Positions 60,804-64,000 of a stretch of 64,000 nucleotides of DNA are shown piece after piece (the stretch's first letter is position 1; every line of letters starts with the position of its first letter). The notes under the pieces were generated by a model. The model did no database searches. It was given only the letters and a program-made list of their open reading frames with translations, and was not told where the DNA came from. Source of the stretch: Cricetomys ansorgei. Its lineage: Eukaryota > Chordata > Mammalia > Rodentia > Nesomyidae. Location of the stretch: NCBI GenBank assembly GCA_026225945.1, contig JAMJFZ010001815.1, positions 15,228,501-15,292,500 on the forward strand. Direction: 5' to 3'. A program made the translations under genes and the position numbers.

Positions 60804-61300
60804 TGACAAGAAGAGGGAATTTTCACATACTCGCGTGCTCTGTCCTGGACCTCAGATTATGCACAGACTTCACCCAAACACCAATTTTCAGCACAAAGAG
60901 TTCTTTTATTAAGCAGGAAAAATGAAGGTGGGAGCTTCTGAGCTGTACAGCAAAGAAAAACTTTGTAGATATACTTTTAACCAGGAGGAAAAGGAGGACA
61001 AGTCAGGATAACGTCATGGTGGGTCATGATGGGGCATGTTAATTAAGGTATCAGATAGGTAGTTTCTGATTGCTGGATATTGTGGGCTAAACAAAGGGCA
61101 TTGGTGATCATCTAAGAACTGAGTTAATGCCCAGATAAGGGAATTGACCTTGGTGGCTAACTTTAGGAGTGTGATCTAATGGGTTACTCAGGGAAGGGGA
61201 ATTAGAAAGGGAAAGATCTTCAGGTATCCTGTTTGAATTTCTCTGAGTCCTTTGTTCTCAGGGGGCCAATACCACATCTACCAGGCTCAGGCCTGTTATA
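60804..61300 (-). mobile_element. ERV solo LTR on the minus strand
   Basis: Read on the minus strand it starts near 61300 'tataacaggcctgagcctgg' and passes 'cccctgagaacaaaggactc'. A poly(A) signal 'cttaataaaagaactcttt' follows near 60905, and it ends in a U5-like stretch that retains CpGs ('gagcacgcgagtatg'). Length and order fit a rodent LTR. Both edges are approximate and the family is unnamed. Confidence 0.65.
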
Positions 61301-62854
61301 GTCCTATAACGGCTATTCCTAATATAAAATCAAGATGCAGTATTGAAGATTTTATCATCAGTAATAAGATTCCTAGAGTTCCTTTTACTGGCCAATAGTG
61401 AAATAGTCAAGTTGATCATAGGAACTTTCATAAGAAAGGTAATTTTGTGAACACTACTGAGAAGTTCCAATAGAAAATGGAATGGCATTTTGTGGTGGAT
61501 TCTTTGAAATCTAGAGCAGCTTTCCTTTATAGAAATATAATTTCATGTCAACTGATTAAACCAAAGTGGTATTTAAGACAAAAGCCATATTTAAAGAACA
61601 AATGACTGTGAAGAAACAATTTAAAAATCAAGTGAGCTAAATTACTACCCCCAGATGGGATCAGCTTTCTGGATACAGGATACTTCCGATGCTCACTTAA
61701 TTTAATAAAATATAGTGCACAGTAAACATTAAGTGGAATATCATAGTCTTTCTTATTAAACCATAAGAAAATAATTACTTATCCATGAAATCTGTGCATT
61801 CTGTGTAGTGAAAGTACAACAAATTAGTTTTGGCCCTGAATTCCTTAATCTTCTAAGATGAATCTCAGTCTATGCCTAGAAATCATATATGAAACATGAA
61901 TAATTTTTAAAAGACCTTAGAATATAACTATACAATCTAAGTTAGCATAGTTTTAGCAGATGCTTATGAATGTTTATTTTCAAAATTCATTTCACAGAGT
62001 TTGATTTCACTGGCTTAAATTATATGATGAATTATCTGAGAATAGAAATGATTTAAATCATATAACAGTATCAAGTAGGCATTCAACCATTGCCAAACTA
62101 GAATGATGCATCAAGTTATTTTATAAAGTATAATTGCAATAGACAAGGTCTACTAAATTAGGCTTAAATGTACGTACTATATGTTTGACATAAGTAAATA
62201 CATAATACAATTAAATCATAATGCAAATAACGTGTGCAAATATTCAAGTAACTGACAAATGCAATGTATATTAAAACTTATTACTCGATAGTTTCAAATT
62301 AAACTTTTAAGGAATAATAAATTCATGCATATTAGAAATGACTCAACACTGAATAAAAGTATAATACTTTGCCCTATTTGATACTAATAACTGATTTAAC
62401 CTGAATCCATAGGGAATGCTACTGAATCAGTTTTATATTTACAATTAAGAGAGATATATCTCCCCAAAATATTTTTTAAGATTTTCTATTATAAATTACT
62501 TCTTTGATGATCAATTACATTGAGAAGGTGTAATTTCAAAAACATTAAAATAAAAACTAAACATATGTCAACTATTTATTATAACCCAGCTCAAACGATG
62601 ACTTGACTTGAAGAAAATTATCATCTCCTGGTATAAATATAATACAAATATAAATATATTTATAAGTTTCATATAACCATCTACTATTGCTTGAGAATTA
62701 TAAGATTGCCAACTACATAAATCAACAAGCCCATGATGTTCCATTTATACTTCAGTAAGTAAATCTCTATAAAATATGCTTTTGTTAATTGCTGCAAAGG
62801 TGCTAATCATCATGTTTCTAAGTTGTGGACAGGTTTTTAAATTTTATTAGTTTT
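61301..62854. other. Unassigned very AT-rich sequence
   Basis: Nothing recognised in 1.5 kb. Confidence 0.5.
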
Positions 62855-63060
62855 ATTTGTATGTGTGTATGTGAATCCTTATATTTGTGCATGTGTACAT
62901 AACTGTGGGTGACTGTGGAGGCCAGATTAGAACCTCACATTCCCTGGAGATGGGTTCACACTTGGCTTTTGAGCTTCTTGAGTAAATGATAGGAAACAAA
63001 CTCCATATTTCCAGGAGAGCTGAAAATGCTCTTGCCTGCTGAGCCATCTCTCTTGCCCTG
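62855..63060 (-). mobile_element. B3/B2-type SINE
   Basis: TG-rich tail, 'actgtggaggccagattaga', 'ggagatgggttcacacttgg', 'gaaaatgctcttgcctgctg', 'gagccatctctcttgccctg'. Ends precisely in the antisense tRNA-derived head. The 98-codon minus-strand frame is a shadow of this SINE plus a T run. Confidence 0.82.
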
Positions 63061-63484
63061 AAATCTTGAACAGCTGGGTCAGACACTGTCTTTTTTTTAA
63101 TTTTTTTTTTTTCTAAATTTGCCTTAGCAGGTGCTACCTTTCTCTTCATGGTCTTTTACAGTTCAAATTATATGATTTGTTCAGTTTTGAATTTTACTCT
63201 TTGTCTGCATACTTTGAATCCTGATGAATTTCTAAGCAACATTTCAATAGAGAGATAATTAAAATCTGCTGCTTGTAGGGTATTTGCCAGAGAAGACTGC
63301 TCAGACACAGGTTTAAACCATGAGAATGTCTTTGTTAGCTAGCTGGCAACTACATTGGTTATTTGAGATCCCAATGTAGCTCCTCACCTTTCTCAGAGTG
63401 AGTGTGTAAGCACAAAAATCATATTCTGGGTTGAATTACTTCAGTTAACAAGAACAGTTATCCAGAAGTAGAACTACAGAAGCT
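63061..63484. other. Unassigned sequence
   Basis: Nothing recognised apart from T runs at 63090-63112. Confidence 0.5.
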
Positions 63485-63509
63485 AAAAAAAAAAAAAAAA
63501 AAAAAAAAA
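63485..63509. repeat. Poly(A) run
   Basis: Twenty-five A residues; no recognisable SINE or L1 end directly upstream. Confidence 0.95.
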
Positions 63510-63894
63510 GGTTAGTATATTTTGAGATATAGCTTTCCCAGAACTGTATGGACCCTTGATGGATTAGAACTTTGTTTTAGTTTGGGTAAGTGGTGCTGTC
63601 TAGGTGCTGAGTCCTACAGCCTGAATGACACTTAAATCATAGAGTCAGCTATGCTAAGGTCTCAAGGCCTACTAAGGTCTGAGGCCCTGTTATACCACTA
63701 TTGACTTTCCTAACACTGGTCATAGGTATTATGCAAGTATTTACTATTTTAAATGAATCTAAGATTAGAGCATTTCATAAAATATCCAGTTTTACTTCAA
63801 GTATATATATATATTTAATATATTTTGCTATAAATCACATTAAGATAGCTAGGTAATAATAATTTTAAAATAATACTTCACTTTTGGGAATGTT
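63510..63894. other. Unassigned sequence
   Basis: Nothing recognised. Confidence 0.5.
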
Positions 63895-63958
63895 TGGTTC
63901 TGGGATGCATGCCAAAGTCTTGGACATGCCAGATAAATGCTATAATACTAAGCCATCC
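63895..63958 (-). mobile_element. ID/B4-type SINE fragment
   Basis: 'gccaaagtcttggacatgcc' and 'gctataatactaagccatcc' fit the antisense ID-like head ('ccaaggtcttgcacatgccaggcaaatgctctaccactaagccatccc'). Confidence 0.62.
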
Positions 63959-64000
63959 CTTATTGTGGAGGAATATTTAGTCATTTTGTCTAGCAATATG

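Noticed and set aside
63485..63509. 25-A run considered as a retroelement tail
   Set aside because: No SINE, L1 or processed-transcript sequence is recognisable upstream of it; treated as a plain homopolymer. The same applies to 52089-52108.
1..64000. A coherent novel multi-gene system
   Set aside because: I looked for coding content, conserved-looking exons, tRNA or snRNA genes and ordered repeats with spacers on both strands. Everything with structure is a transposable element, a simple repeat or the inverted repeat at 39021-39280. I see no evidence for a new system.

Overview
This is a stretch of mammalian nuclear DNA from a muroid rodent: AT-rich, CpG-poor and dense in interspersed repeats. 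The rodent assignment rests on B1, B3 and B4 SINEs, L1 copies with rodent Lx-like 3' UTRs, MT-type MaLR LTRs and a URR1-like hAT element. I cannot fix the species. An LTR family present five times here does not match a mouse or rat family I can name with confidence, so a cricetid (hamster, vole or deer-mouse group) is possible but unproven. I found no protein-coding gene, exon, structured RNA gene, CpG island or CRISPR array. The longest open frame is 123 codons. The long frames I checked lie inside repeats, are low in complexity, or look like chance. All family names come from memory of consensus sequences and have not been checked by a search.

Layout. 1-4.6 kb: a B1, then one roughly 4.4-kb L1 on the + strand broken by two LTRs and a TA microsatellite. 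4.6-11.5 kb: mostly unassigned AT-rich DNA with a B1, SINE remnants, an unassigned GC-richer block and an old MLT1-like LTR. 11.6-12.6 kb: a GC-richer LTR on the minus strand with a duplicated 64-bp U3 block, next to a piece of the recurring LTR. 14-15 kb: a B3 SINE split by a complete LTR with target-site duplication. 17.6-20.2 kb: antisense L1 3' UTR split by another copy of that LTR, followed by a sense L1 3' UTR. 20.4-21.4 kb: an unassigned GC-richer segment, possibly an old pseudogene. 22.8-23.4 kb: L1 3' UTR split by a 214-bp hAT element. 24.4-28 kb: B4, LTR fragment, ancient MaLR LTR, B3. 30.1-34.5 kb: a second long degenerate L1 with a B1 inside. 39.0-39.3 kb: a 40-bp perfect inverted repeat of unknown origin. 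40.5-42 kb: TG and GATA microsatellites and old SINEs. 44-51.3 kb: L1 fragments, including one with a probable 5' inversion and a (TTTTTA)n array. 52.6-54.6 kb: MTD-like LTR, L1 fragment, candidate ERV LTR. 55.8-56.4 kb: MIR elements. 60.5-64 kb: B4, a minus-strand LTR, a B3 and an ID-type fragment.

No genes act together here. What the window does hold is a readable insertion history. MIR and MLT/MST-type LTRs predate rodents. Lx-like L1s came next, and were then cut by LTRs, a DNA transposon and a B1. The recurring LTR family carries a 3' array of roughly 40-bp units resembling the antisense head of a B1, with the unit number varying from copy to copy. Together with the unexplained inverted repeat, it is the least explained structure in the window.
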